From NCBI GenBank assembly GCA_944387905.1, contig CALXGU010000028.1:1-12307 (forward strand): a stretch of 12,307 nt of DNA, read 5' to 3'. Source of the stretch: an uncultured Clostridia bacterium. Lineage in GTDB: Bacteria; Bacillota; Clostridia; Oscillospirales; QAKW01. The position numbers and the translations under genes are program-made. The notes beneath the pieces were generated by a model, which searched no databases, was not told the DNA's origin, and saw nothing but the letters and a program-made list of their open reading frames with translations. Shown one piece after another: positions 6,541 through 12,307 of the stretch (its first letter is position 1; each line of letters starts with the position of its first letter).

Positions 6541-7091
6541 CATTTCATAAGATTTTCATCATAATGCGCGCGCTGTCCGCCTATAAGCCTGGGGCGTGTT
6601 CTTGCGCATACTACATTTGCCGCCCCGATAGTGCGCTGGTTAATTCTCAGCGGAACAGCCACCGGGCGAAGGTGCATGCCTATAAGCGTGCCGCCGATAT
6701 CAATGCCCGCGTCCGCCTTTATGCTCTCGGCTGCAAACGGATCCTTAAACGCATTGTATGCCGCTGTCGCAAACGAGCCGCCGGCTTTAGGGAACGGCAC
6801 GACGTTCACCCGCTCATATCCTCGATTCTGAGCTATTTCCGATTCCATTATTATTGCACGGTTTAAATGTTCACAGCACTGAGCGGCTATGTATATACCG
6901 TGCTCTGAGAAAATTTTATAAAGTGTGTCAAATATTATTTTTCCCGTTTCCGGTGATGAGTTTTTACCGATTGCCCCGCCTATGACCTCACTTGAAGAGC
7001 AGCCTACTACCACCAGATCTCCGCGCCTCAGGCTGCTGCCTTCAAGCAGTTCAGCAACAACAGCCGTTGTCTCCTTTATTATGTCTGTCAT
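6540..7091 (-). CDS. ywlG: UPF0340 / TIGR01440 family protein YwlG
   Basis: This 183-residue protein matches the YwlG family along its length. Recognisable blocks are VVGCSSSEVIG (28-38), QCCEHLNRA (71-79), PKAGGSFAT (101-109), ADAGIDIGGTLIGMHLRPVAVP (about 127-147) and ARTRPRLIGG (163-172). Family members are 180-190 residues, cytoplasmic and of unknown function. The conserved Cys31 and Cys72-Cys73 and the His are candidates for metal or thiol chemistry, by inference only. I chose the ATG at 7091 over one at 7112 because AAAGGA lies about 9 bases before it and the length then fits the family. The start lies inside the end of the upstream YlmC-like gene (41-bp overlap in another frame), which suggests translational coupling. 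A hairpin begins at its stop codon. Confidence 0.9.
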   Translation of the reverse strand: MTDIIKETTAVVAELLEGSSLRRGDLVVVGCSSSEVIGGAIGKNSSPETGKIIFDTLYKIFSEHGIYIAAQCCEHLNRAIIMESEIAQNRGYERVNVVPFPKAGGSFATAAYNAFKDPFAAESIKADAGIDIGGTLIGMHLRPVAVPLRINQRTIGAANVVCARTRPRLIGGQRAHYDENLMK

Positions 7092-7347
7092 GATCTCTGT
7101 CCTTTCTGTCATAACATCCGCATACCCAGATCACGTCTTCGCCGATACGCTCGACATCGCACCATGGTATTTTGATACAGTCCTTGCCTTTGAAAATCGA
7201 AAACGCGCTTTTATCCGGTACGATGATATTGATTATCTGACCGCATTTGCAGTCTATCTGAATATCGGTCGGGTATCCCAGTTTTCTTCCGTCCTGCGTG
7301 CATATTATTTCTTTTTTGCACAGCTGAGTAAGACAGCAGAATTTCAT
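7051..7347 (-). CDS. YlmC/YmxH-family PRC-barrel protein, Cys-rich
   Basis: This is a 98-residue protein. Residues 1-75 follow the YlmC/YmxH sporulation-associated PRC-barrel pattern: short N-terminus, KEIICTQDGRKLGYPTDIQID, then IIVPDKSAF...IPW..VERIGEDVIWV. Known relatives are 80-90 residues, small and cytoplasmic, of poorly defined role in sporulating Firmicutes. It carries 13 cysteines (4, 5, 10, 16, 33, 35, 57, 63, 76, 78, 96-98). Its tail after residue 79 is rich in Asp, His, Lys and Arg, ends in CCC, and is encoded where the ywlG start overlaps. The start at 7347 follows a modest GGTGAT site; mrp ends 20 bp upstream. Its position next to an Fe-S carrier gene makes metal or cluster binding an attractive but unproven idea. 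Confidence 0.85.
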   Translation of the reverse strand: MKFCCLTQLCKKEIICTQDGRKLGYPTDIQIDCKCGQIINIIVPDKSAFSIFKGKDCIKIPWCDVERIGEDVIWVCGCYDRKDRDHDRHNKGDNGCCC

Positions 7348-7367
7348 AGTATCACCGATACATTATA

Positions 7368-8189
7368 TTACAGCTTCTCGATTTTATTGCATGCGTTTTC
7401 TACCCAGTCGCCCTCAAACAGTTCAATAAGGCCCTTGTCGCACACTGACGCAAGCTGAGGATCAATCGGTATCCTTGCGAGCAGGTCGATATTCTCTTTG
7501 GCGGTTATTTCCTCTATATGGCTGTCGCCGAATACGTTTATGCGTTTGCCGCAGTCGGGGCAGACAAGATAGCTGTAATTTTCTATAACACCTATTATGG
7601 GCACATTCATCAGCTTTGCCATTCTTACGGCTTTGGTTACTATCATGGATACCAGTTCCTGCGGTGAGGCCACTACGATTATGCCGTCAACGGGCAGGCT
7701 TTGAAAAACTGTAAGCGGAACATCTCCCGTGCCGGGAGGCATGTCCACAAACATATAGTCTACATCATTCCATATCACGTCTGTCCAAAACTGTTTGACA
7801 GCACCCGCGATGACCGGTCCGCGCCAGATGACCGGGTCATTTTCGTTTTCAAGCAGCAGATTCAAGGACATTACCTTGATACCGCTTTTTGTCTCTACCG
7901 GATAGATTCCGTTGCCGTCACTCTCCGCTTTGGTGTTGAGTCCGAACAGCTTGGGCGCTGAAGGACCGGTAATGTCCGCGTCCAAAAGAGCGGTTTTAAG
8001 ACCGCGGCGCTGCATGGAGACCGCCAGCATCGCCGTCACCAGGCTTTTGCCTACTCCGCCCTTGCCGGATACCACCCCTATTACTTTCTTTATATTTGAG
8101 AGCTCATGGGGCTTTTCTTTCTGTATGCCCTGATTTCTTGATGCGCAGTCTTCACCGCATGTAGAGCAGTCATGTGTACATTCTGACAT
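7368..8189 (-). CDS. mrp: Mrp/NBP35-type P-loop ATPase, iron-sulfur cluster carrier
   Basis: This 273-residue protein belongs to the ApbC/Mrp/Nbp35 family, whose members bind a bridging 4Fe-4S cluster as dimers and pass it to target proteins in the cytoplasm. The N-terminus carries CTHDCSTCGEDC (cysteines 4, 8, 11, 15), common in clostridial Mrp. The deviant Walker A is SGKGGVGKS (41-49), and the switch/Walker B is FVDMPPGTGD (147-156). The cluster-binding CPDC is at 210-213. The start at 8189 (MSEC) is preferred over an ATG nine bases upstream because GGGAG is 9 nt before it, whereas the upstream ATG sits directly on that site. The MFS gene ends 18 bp before, so the two are co-transcribed. 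Confidence 0.95.
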   Translation of the reverse strand: MSECTHDCSTCGEDCASRNQGIQKEKPHELSNIKKVIGVVSGKGGVGKSLVTAMLAVSMQRRGLKTALLDADITGPSAPKLFGLNTKAESDGNGIYPVETKSGIKVMSLNLLLENENDPVIWRGPVIAGAVKQFWTDVIWNDVDYMFVDMPPGTGDVPLTVFQSLPVDGIIVVASPQELVSMIVTKAVRMAKLMNVPIIGVIENYSYLVCPDCGKRINVFGDSHIEEITAKENIDLLARIPIDPQLASVCDKGLIELFEGDWVENACNKIEKL

Positions 8190-8207
8190 ATTAAACATCT
8201 CCCGTAT

Positions 8208-9371
8208 TTATTTTTTAAGTTTTAAACACCCGACAAGCATTGTCATCGGGAATATAACAGCAAATAAAAGACCTGTCTGGAGGCTGCCCGCGCCGTCTGA
8301 CATCATGCCTACAAGCCACGGCCCGAAAGTGCAGCCGATATCGCCGCCTATCGCAAGTACGGCAAACATAGACCCGCCCCCGCTCTTGTATTTCTGTGCG
8401 GCAAGGCTTATCACGCCCGGCCACATCATGCCTACCGACATACCGCAGACCGCACAGCCCAGAAGAGCCAGAACAGGCCACGGCGACAGTGATGCGGTAA
8501 GATAGGACGCTATACAGATAAACGCCGACAGGATAAGCAGCGGCCTGAGTGAATAACGCTTTTCGATTTTAGCAAAAAATACCCTTGCAAGTCCCATCAT
8601 AAACGCAAATGCGCACGGACCGAGCAGATCACCTGTGCTTTTTGTCACATGCAGGCCCTGTTCGGCAAAGTACGACGCCCATTGCGACATCGACAGCTCA
8701 CTTGCCCCGGCACAGAACATAAGCAGAAAAAACACAAGAAATACCGGACTTGTAATAAGCGTTATAAATTTCATTTTCTGTTCCGGCTGACACAGCGCAT
8801 ATACAGGAACAGCCGCAAATAATACGGCGTTGAGCGCGGGGATTACCGCCCAAAGCATCGGCAGTATGTTCCAGCTGTCCATGCCGAAGACCGCAAAAAA
8901 CAGTGTCGACAGCAACACTACACACATCTGGCCCCAGCAGTAAAACGAGTGCAGGATACTCATGTTCGCAGCTTTGTTTTTCAGCGGCAGAGATTCTACT
9001 ACCGGACTTATCACTACCTCGCACAGTCCGCCGCCCACTGCAGACAGCACTACCGATATTATTATGCCTACAATCGGAGATTTAAACACAAACGGTAAAA
9101 AAGACAGCCCCAAAAGACCAAGCGCCGCGCATATATGCGCAGCTACCGCCAGCTTTTTAAACCCGATTTTGTCAACAAACGCGGCGGCGAGTACGTCTAC
9201 TATGATCTGGACTCCGAAATTCATGACTATAAGCAGGCTTATCTGTGTCAGATTTATACCGAACCTGTCTGAGAATGTCACAAACAGCAGCGGTATCAGA
9301 TTATTGACTATCGCCTGTGTCACATATCCCGTATAACTTGCCGCAAGTGTGTGTTTATATGTAAGCTCCAT
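8208..9371 (-). CDS. MFS transporter
   Basis: This is a 387-residue polytopic protein with about 12 hydrophobic segments in two halves, joined by a hydrophilic loop at about 194-202 (CQPEQKMKF). VDKIGFKK (66-73) sits where the MFS motif A loop lies between helices 2 and 3. GGGLCEVVISPVVESLP (about 113-129) and HSFYCWGQ (141-148) are blocks I associate with a clostridial subgroup related to sugar/FucP-like MFS proteins. The substrate is not predictable. The start at 9371 follows AAGGGG. It is the first gene of the five-gene operon and has a good promoter 22-49 bp upstream of the start codon. Confidence 0.9.
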   Translation of the reverse strand: MELTYKHTLAASYTGYVTQAIVNNLIPLLFVTFSDRFGINLTQISLLIVMNFGVQIIVDVLAAAFVDKIGFKKLAVAAHICAALGLLGLSFLPFVFKSPIVGIIISVVLSAVGGGLCEVVISPVVESLPLKNKAANMSILHSFYCWGQMCVVLLSTLFFAVFGMDSWNILPMLWAVIPALNAVLFAAVPVYALCQPEQKMKFITLITSPVFLVFFLLMFCAGASELSMSQWASYFAEQGLHVTKSTGDLLGPCAFAFMMGLARVFFAKIEKRYSLRPLLILSAFICIASYLTASLSPWPVLALLGCAVCGMSVGMMWPGVISLAAQKYKSGGGSMFAVLAIGGDIGCTFGPWLVGMMSDGAGSLQTGLLFAVIFPMTMLVGCLKLKK

Positions 9372-9392
9372 ATTTTATCCCCTTAGGCAGTA

Positions 9393-9420
9393 ATTATATC
9401 ACACATAAATTAAAAATCAA
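9393..9420 (-). promoter_or_regulatory. Sigma-A-type promoter of the MFS-mrp operon
   Basis: On the minus strand TTGATT (9415-9420) is followed after 16 bp by a perfect TATAAT (9393-9398). Transcription would start near 9386, leaving a leader of about 15 nt that includes the ribosome binding site. Confidence 0.75.
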
Positions 9421-9574
9421 TATTAAATGATAATTAAAAAGGAGTTTATACATTTTTCATATTTTTATGGTTTAATATAAGTGTGCTAAATAAAAGCACG
9501 ACTTTTTCATAATTCTCCCCCATATTTTCTCCTATTGACAGCCGCGCAGGGGTAAGCAGCCTGTGCCGGCGTCG

Positions 9575-9630
9575 AACAGCAATACACCGGAGTTTGTTAC
9601 AGCTCCGGTGTATTGCTGTTTTAGGTTTGT
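9575..9630 (+). terminator. Perfect 18-bp stem with T-rich tail, orphan plus-strand terminator
   Basis: AACAGCAATACACCGGAG (9575-9592) pairs without mismatch with 9603-9620 around a 10-nt loop. TTTTAGGTTTGTTTT follows on the plus strand. On the minus strand the stem is followed by a GC-rich second hairpin and no T-tract. Neighbouring genes are all on the minus strand. It may end an unannotated plus-strand RNA, or may still stop HAD-gene transcription despite lacking a U-tract in that direction. Confidence 0.6.
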
Positions 9631-9659
9631 TTTATACTATGCTCAGGTGCGGTCAAGTG

Positions 9660-10400
9660 TCACGCATCATTGGAATTCGCGTCACCGTACACAGCCGGCA
9701 TGCCGCTTATGAATTCTATAAGGCTGTCAAAGCTGCCGTGAGGTATATCCGAGAGATCTTTGCCTGACTTGTTTATAAGACAGTCATCTACGATAAAAAC
9801 TTTCATGCCCAAACTGCATCCGGCAGTGTCTTCATCCGCGTCATTGCCGACCATAAGACATTGCTCGGCGCTGACGTTAAGCTTGTCAAGTATCTGGCTG
9901 AAATATTTCGGGTTCGGTTTGCAGTAACTGCTGTTTTCATATGTAGTGTACAGTTCAAAATCGTTGATATCAAGACCTGCCCAGCGTATTCGGCTCTCGG
10001 TGGCGGTTGAAGGAAAGATAGGGTTTGTTGCAAGTGCGACACGAAAGCCCTTCTGTTTTGCCAGCTTTACTGCCTGTGCGGCTTTTGGCTGAAATGAGCA
10101 GTATTGATCGGCATTCTGAAAGTCCTTGACATAAAACTCATCAAAAACAGGCATGTCTTCAAGGCATTTCTCACCCATGATTTTTGAAAATTTTTCCCAG
10201 AATACCTCTTTATTCGTACGTAAGCCGTCGTTCTTGACCATTGCATATGTCCCGTCCCAGACCGCGCTGACAAGCGCCTTCGAATCGTATCCGAGCGGCT
10301 TGAGCTTTGCTGCAAGAAGCCCAAAATAACCTTTGGTGAAAATATCATTATCCATTGGCAGCAAGGTGCCGTCTAAATCAAACAAGACAGTAGTTATCAT
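9660..10400 (-). CDS. HAD-superfamily phosphatase (subfamily IA)
   Basis: This 246-residue soluble hydrolase has all four HAD motifs: DLDGT at 8-12 (nucleophile Asp8, acid/base Asp10), ALATN with Thr125 (motif II), CKPNPKYF with Lys161 (motif III), and GNDADED at 185-191 (motif IV, Mg2+ ligands). Residues about 15-100 form the helical cap insert expected for subfamily I. Such enzymes dephosphorylate small metabolites; the substrate cannot be told. The start at 10400 follows GGAGG at ideal spacing. It appears monocistronic: promoter at 10505-10533, a terminator of the next gene beyond that, and 288 bp of non-coding sequence downstream before the MFS gene. Length and motifs are complete. Confidence 0.93.
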   Translation of the reverse strand: MITTVLFDLDGTLLPMDNDIFTKGYFGLLAAKLKPLGYDSKALVSAVWDGTYAMVKNDGLRTNKEVFWEKFSKIMGEKCLEDMPVFDEFYVKDFQNADQYCSFQPKAAQAVKLAKQKGFRVALATNPIFPSTATESRIRWAGLDINDFELYTTYENSSYCKPNPKYFSQILDKLNVSAEQCLMVGNDADEDTAGCSLGMKVFIVDDCLINKSGKDLSDIPHGSFDSLIEFISGMPAVYGDANSNDA

Positions 10401-10504
10401 TTTAACCTCCGTGAAACGCTGGCGTAACGCTGTTAGTATTATTTTATACCTATTTGTATTCTATTTCCCGTCTGCGCCGTTTATAAATGTTTTTAGCCAG
10501 AGAT

Positions 10505-10533
10505 ATTTTAGCATACAGTATTTTTATTTGCAA
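10505..10533 (-). promoter_or_regulatory. Sigma-A-type promoter of the HAD phosphatase gene
   Basis: On the minus strand TTGCAA (10528-10533) and TAAAAT (10505-10510) are spaced by 17 bp. The start site would be near 10498, giving a leader of about 98 nt before the ATG at 10400. Other AT-rich -10-like sites nearby (about 10440-10450) are weaker. Confidence 0.5.
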
Positions 10534-10581
10534 CCGTAAATATATAAGTGAAAAGCAACCGATGCAGCCCGTAATATCAAA

Positions 10582-10617
10582 AAATAAACCCTGTGTGTCA
10601 TAACACAGGGTTTATTT
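10582..10617 (-). terminator. Terminator of the surface-protein gene
   Basis: AAATAAACCCTGTG (10582-10595) pairs perfectly with 10604-10617: 14 bp and an 8-nt loop. On the minus strand the stem runs into TTTATTTTTTG. It begins 7 bp after the stop codon at 10624. Confidence 0.85.
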
Positions 10618-10623
10618 GATTGT

Positions 10624-11433
10624 TTACATTATTTTTTTGCGGCGTATATATATTGCTGTTATAATTGCTGCTGCTGCCAATATCGCTGCTATAACGGCTA
10701 TCCAAATATATGTCGTTATATTTTGTGAATCTGTTATATCGCCTGTGTCTGCACTGCCGTTATTCTGCTGTGCTCCGGGTTTTTCAGATGTCTGAGAGTC
10801 GTTTTGCTGTGTATTGCCAGCAGACTCGTTATTTTCGGAACCCGTGTTATTTTGACCGCTGCCATTCTGATTCTGATTCGGACGGCCTGTAGTATTATTA
10901 TTTTGTCCGCCGTTAAGATCTGAATCCTCATCGTCTTTATCACTGTCAGTATTGTCGTCAGAAGGGGACTGATCTGTATCATCGTTTTCGTCATCGGAAG
11001 TATCGTCATCGTCAGGGTTGTTCTCCTGTTCTTCTTCAGCTGTCAATACTTTATCCATGCTGTCAATGAATTTGGCAGTATTGTCTGTTATATCTGCCTG
11101 GGACGCTGACATTTCAATGGCATCGATTCCGTCTTGAAGCGCTGCGCTCAGTGCCGCCTTGCCGGCCTCGGAATACTCACTCAGCTGATATGACGCGTAC
11201 GCGTTTTCAAGCTCAAGTATCGCATCTGCTTTGTTTTGTGAAATTGAAAGTGCTTCATTGAGTGTCTCTTCGATGTCCGCAGGAAGATATTCCTTTTCCT
11301 GTTCAGTGAGAGTATCATATTCCGCAAGCATTTCGGTTATGTGATCAAGGTGTGTGCTTTTGATGTCGCTTATAGCAGCTGTGTCAAGACCGTCAAGCTC
11401 TGCATACCATGCAGCCGCTGCCGCCGTTGGCAT
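10624..11433 (-). CDS. C-terminal half of split LRR surface protein: acidic/Asn-rich stalk and membrane anchor
   Basis: The frame encodes 269 residues from the first ATG, but there is no ribosome binding site or signal peptide there, so it is best read as the continuation of the upstream LRR gene in another frame. Residues about 8-75 (WYAELDGL...EYDTLTEQEKEYL) resemble helical modules of the 'AYDALTxEQK' kind found in Firmicute surface proteins. Residues about 133-235 are an Asp-rich then Asn/Gln/Gly-rich stalk. SADTGD (227-232), a hydrophobic helix (about 242-263) and a terminal RRKKIM make a wall-anchor-like tail. The proposed sorting motif is degenerate compared with LPxTG, so a simple membrane anchor is the alternative. 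A strong terminator follows at once. Confidence 0.7.
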   Translation of the reverse strand: MPTAAAAAWYAELDGLDTAAISDIKSTHLDHITEMLAEYDTLTEQEKEYLPADIEETLNEALSISQNKADAILELENAYASYQLSEYSEAGKAALSAALQDGIDAIEMSASQADITDNTAKFIDSMDKVLTAEEEQENNPDDDDTSDDENDDTDQSPSDDNTDSDKDDEDSDLNGGQNNNTTGRPNQNQNGSGQNNTGSENNESAGNTQQNDSQTSEKPGAQQNNGSADTGDITDSQNITTYIWIAVIAAILAAAAIITAIYIRRKKIM

Positions 11434-12307
11434 AATACTGTACTTTATATGTATTTATCTGGCGTTTACCATACAATGTCTGTCCGTTTGCCTGGATATC
11501 ACCGGTGACGGCAGTCTGATAGCTGCTGTCAAAATACCAGTTTACTGTATCGTAACCCATCATTGGTGACTGATCCTTGAAGTTTGAATAATATACCGTA
11601 AATGAATCGGCAGTTGGGAGCTTGATCTCATTTAAATTATTGTACTGTGCGAAAAATGTCTCAAGCTGGGTATTATTGCTCAAATCAAGGGTCGTGAGAT
11701 TATTCATATCGATTTGCAGCGATACGAGATTCAACTGAGAAGACAAATCTATCTGCTGAAGTTTGTTCTCATTCAAATTGATTGTTTCAAGCAGAGTGTT
11801 TTGTTCAAGATCTATGCTCGTAAGAGCGTTTGATTCTGCAAACAGATTTATAAGACCTGTATTTTCTGATATATCCAGATCAGCCAGTTTATTTCCTGTG
11901 CAGTTTAAAATTTTTAAATTTGTGTTTGTTCCTAAATTAAGAGATGTCAAACTGTTGTTTGAACAGTTGAGATTTTCAAGATTTGTATTAGAAGAAAGGT
12001 CCAGTTCTGTCAAACCGTGTTTTTGGATATTCAGAACCTTAAGAGCCGTAAAATGTTCTATACCATCAAGTGAGAGTATTTTATTATCATCAGATGACGG
12101 AATATTGATTTCCGTTACAGCAGCGAGTTCTTCGGATGATAATGTGCCGTCGGCACCTATACCCCCCAGATTGTGTTCGGATGAAAGCCATTCGCGAAAG
12201 TTCTCGTCAGGGAAATTCGCCTCTTCTATTTGGATATCACCCAAATTTCTTGTTGAGTTTGCGTATATTGCCGGACTGATGCAGTTGACCGCTATCAGCA
12301 GTGACAA
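11393..12307 (-). CDS. Secreted leucine-rich-repeat protein, N-terminal part, cut by window edge and frameshifted at its end
   Basis: The frame is open to the right edge; the first codon seen is TTG inside what looks like a signal peptide (hydrophobic run ending in AIYANS), so the true start lies outside. Residues about 25-65 (EEANFPDENFREW...ADGTLSSEE) are the N-cap module usual before gut-Firmicute LRRs. Residues about 79-230 contain some seven 21-residue LRRs of the L..LDLS.NT.L..L form. Then comes YKVQYYANGGSG (287-298), which looks like the opening of a Listeria-Bacteroides InlB-type repeat. The frame stops soon after (VCRA, TGA at 11393-11395). The next frame continues with the anchor half and overlaps by 41 bp. 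Likely role: surface binding or adhesion. Confidence 0.75.
   Translation of the reverse strand: MSLLIAVNCISPAIYANSTRNLGDIQIEEANFPDENFREWLSSEHNLGGIGADGTLSSEELAAVTEINIPSSDDNKILSLDGIEHFTALKVLNIQKHGLTELDLSSNTNLENLNCSNNSLTSLNLGTNTNLKILNCTGNKLADLDISENTGLINLFAESNALTSIDLEQNTLLETINLNENKLQQIDLSSQLNLVSLQIDMNNLTTLDLSNNTQLETFFAQYNNLNEIKLPTADSFTVYYSNFKDQSPMMGYDTVNWYFDSSYQTAVTGDIQANGQTLYGKRQINTYKVQYYANGGSGCMVCRA

Larger units (their letters stand above)
9372..9659. other. Intergenic region with promoter, C-rich tracts and tandem hairpins
   Basis: The left part is AT-rich and carries the operon promoter (9393-9420). The middle contains C-rich tracts CTCCCCC (9514-9520) and TCTCCT (9528-9533) on the plus strand. 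The right part has two hairpins: a 10-bp stem around 9541-9571, and the perfect 18-bp stem at 9575-9620. No convincing gene is present. Confidence 0.6.

Noticed and set aside
6925..7458. 177-codon plus-strand open frame across ywlG and the YlmC-like gene
   Set aside because: It is antisense to recognised genes with conserved motifs; its composition is that of a shadow frame.
9446..9523. 25-codon minus-strand ORF with an AGGAG site upstream of the MFS gene
   Set aside because: It lies upstream of the much better operon promoter, so it would not be a leader of that mRNA; it has no recognisable features and the region is AT-rich.
10734..11009. Overlapping minus-strand ORF within the low-complexity stalk
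   Set aside because: It is an out-of-frame reading of Asp/Asn repeat codons without a start signal.
1..12307. CRISPR array, tRNA or rRNA
   Set aside because: No regularly spaced direct repeats other than the coding 18-bp repeat, and no tRNA- or rRNA-like segment recognised by eye.

Overview
The window looks like chromosome from a Gram-positive Clostridia bacterium, probably a gut Oscillospiraceae/Ruminococcus-type organism. The evidence is the strong AGGAGG-type ribosome binding sites, a YlmC/YmxH-type sporulation-family protein, a GGGtGRT-family protein, lipobox and cell-wall-type exported proteins, and rho-independent terminators. The taxonomic call is an inference from gene content; no rRNA is present.

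Layout, left to right. (1) 1-864, plus strand: the C-terminal 287 residues of a GGGtGRT-family protein, cut by the window edge. (2) 865-5096: an AT-rich, accessory-looking segment. It holds a secreted multidomain zinc metalloprotease and a lipoprotein gene 16 bp after it (both minus strand). The pair is bracketed by two decayed remnants of the same IS3-family element in the same orientation (about 893-1017 and about 4401-4925). (3) 5097-9371, minus strand: a five-gene operon in the order MFS transporter, Mrp/Nbp35-type Fe-S ATPase, small Cys-rich PRC-barrel protein, YwlG (UPF0340) and MATE transporter. It starts at a good sigma-A-type promoter (9393-9420) and ends at a hairpin at 4968-5004. 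(4) 9372-9659: a non-coding gap with tandem hairpins and a perfect 18-bp stem whose T-tract faces the plus strand, although no plus-strand gene is nearby. (5) 9660-10400, minus: a HAD-family phosphatase with its own promoter. (6) 10624-12307, minus: a leucine-rich-repeat surface protein that appears split by a frameshift into an N-terminal secreted LRR part (cut by the right edge) and a C-terminal low-complexity, membrane-anchored part.

How the genes relate: the protease/lipoprotein pair and the LRR protein are exported surface functions. The five-gene operon joins Fe-S cluster handling (Mrp) with two families of uncharacterised role and two transporters. No CRISPR array, tRNA or rRNA was seen. 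The most interesting items are the IS3-bracketed protease/lipoprotein island, the unusual metzincin active-site region of the protease, the Cys-rich YlmC-like protein whose tail is encoded inside the next gene, and the possible small RNA or orphan terminator near 9600.
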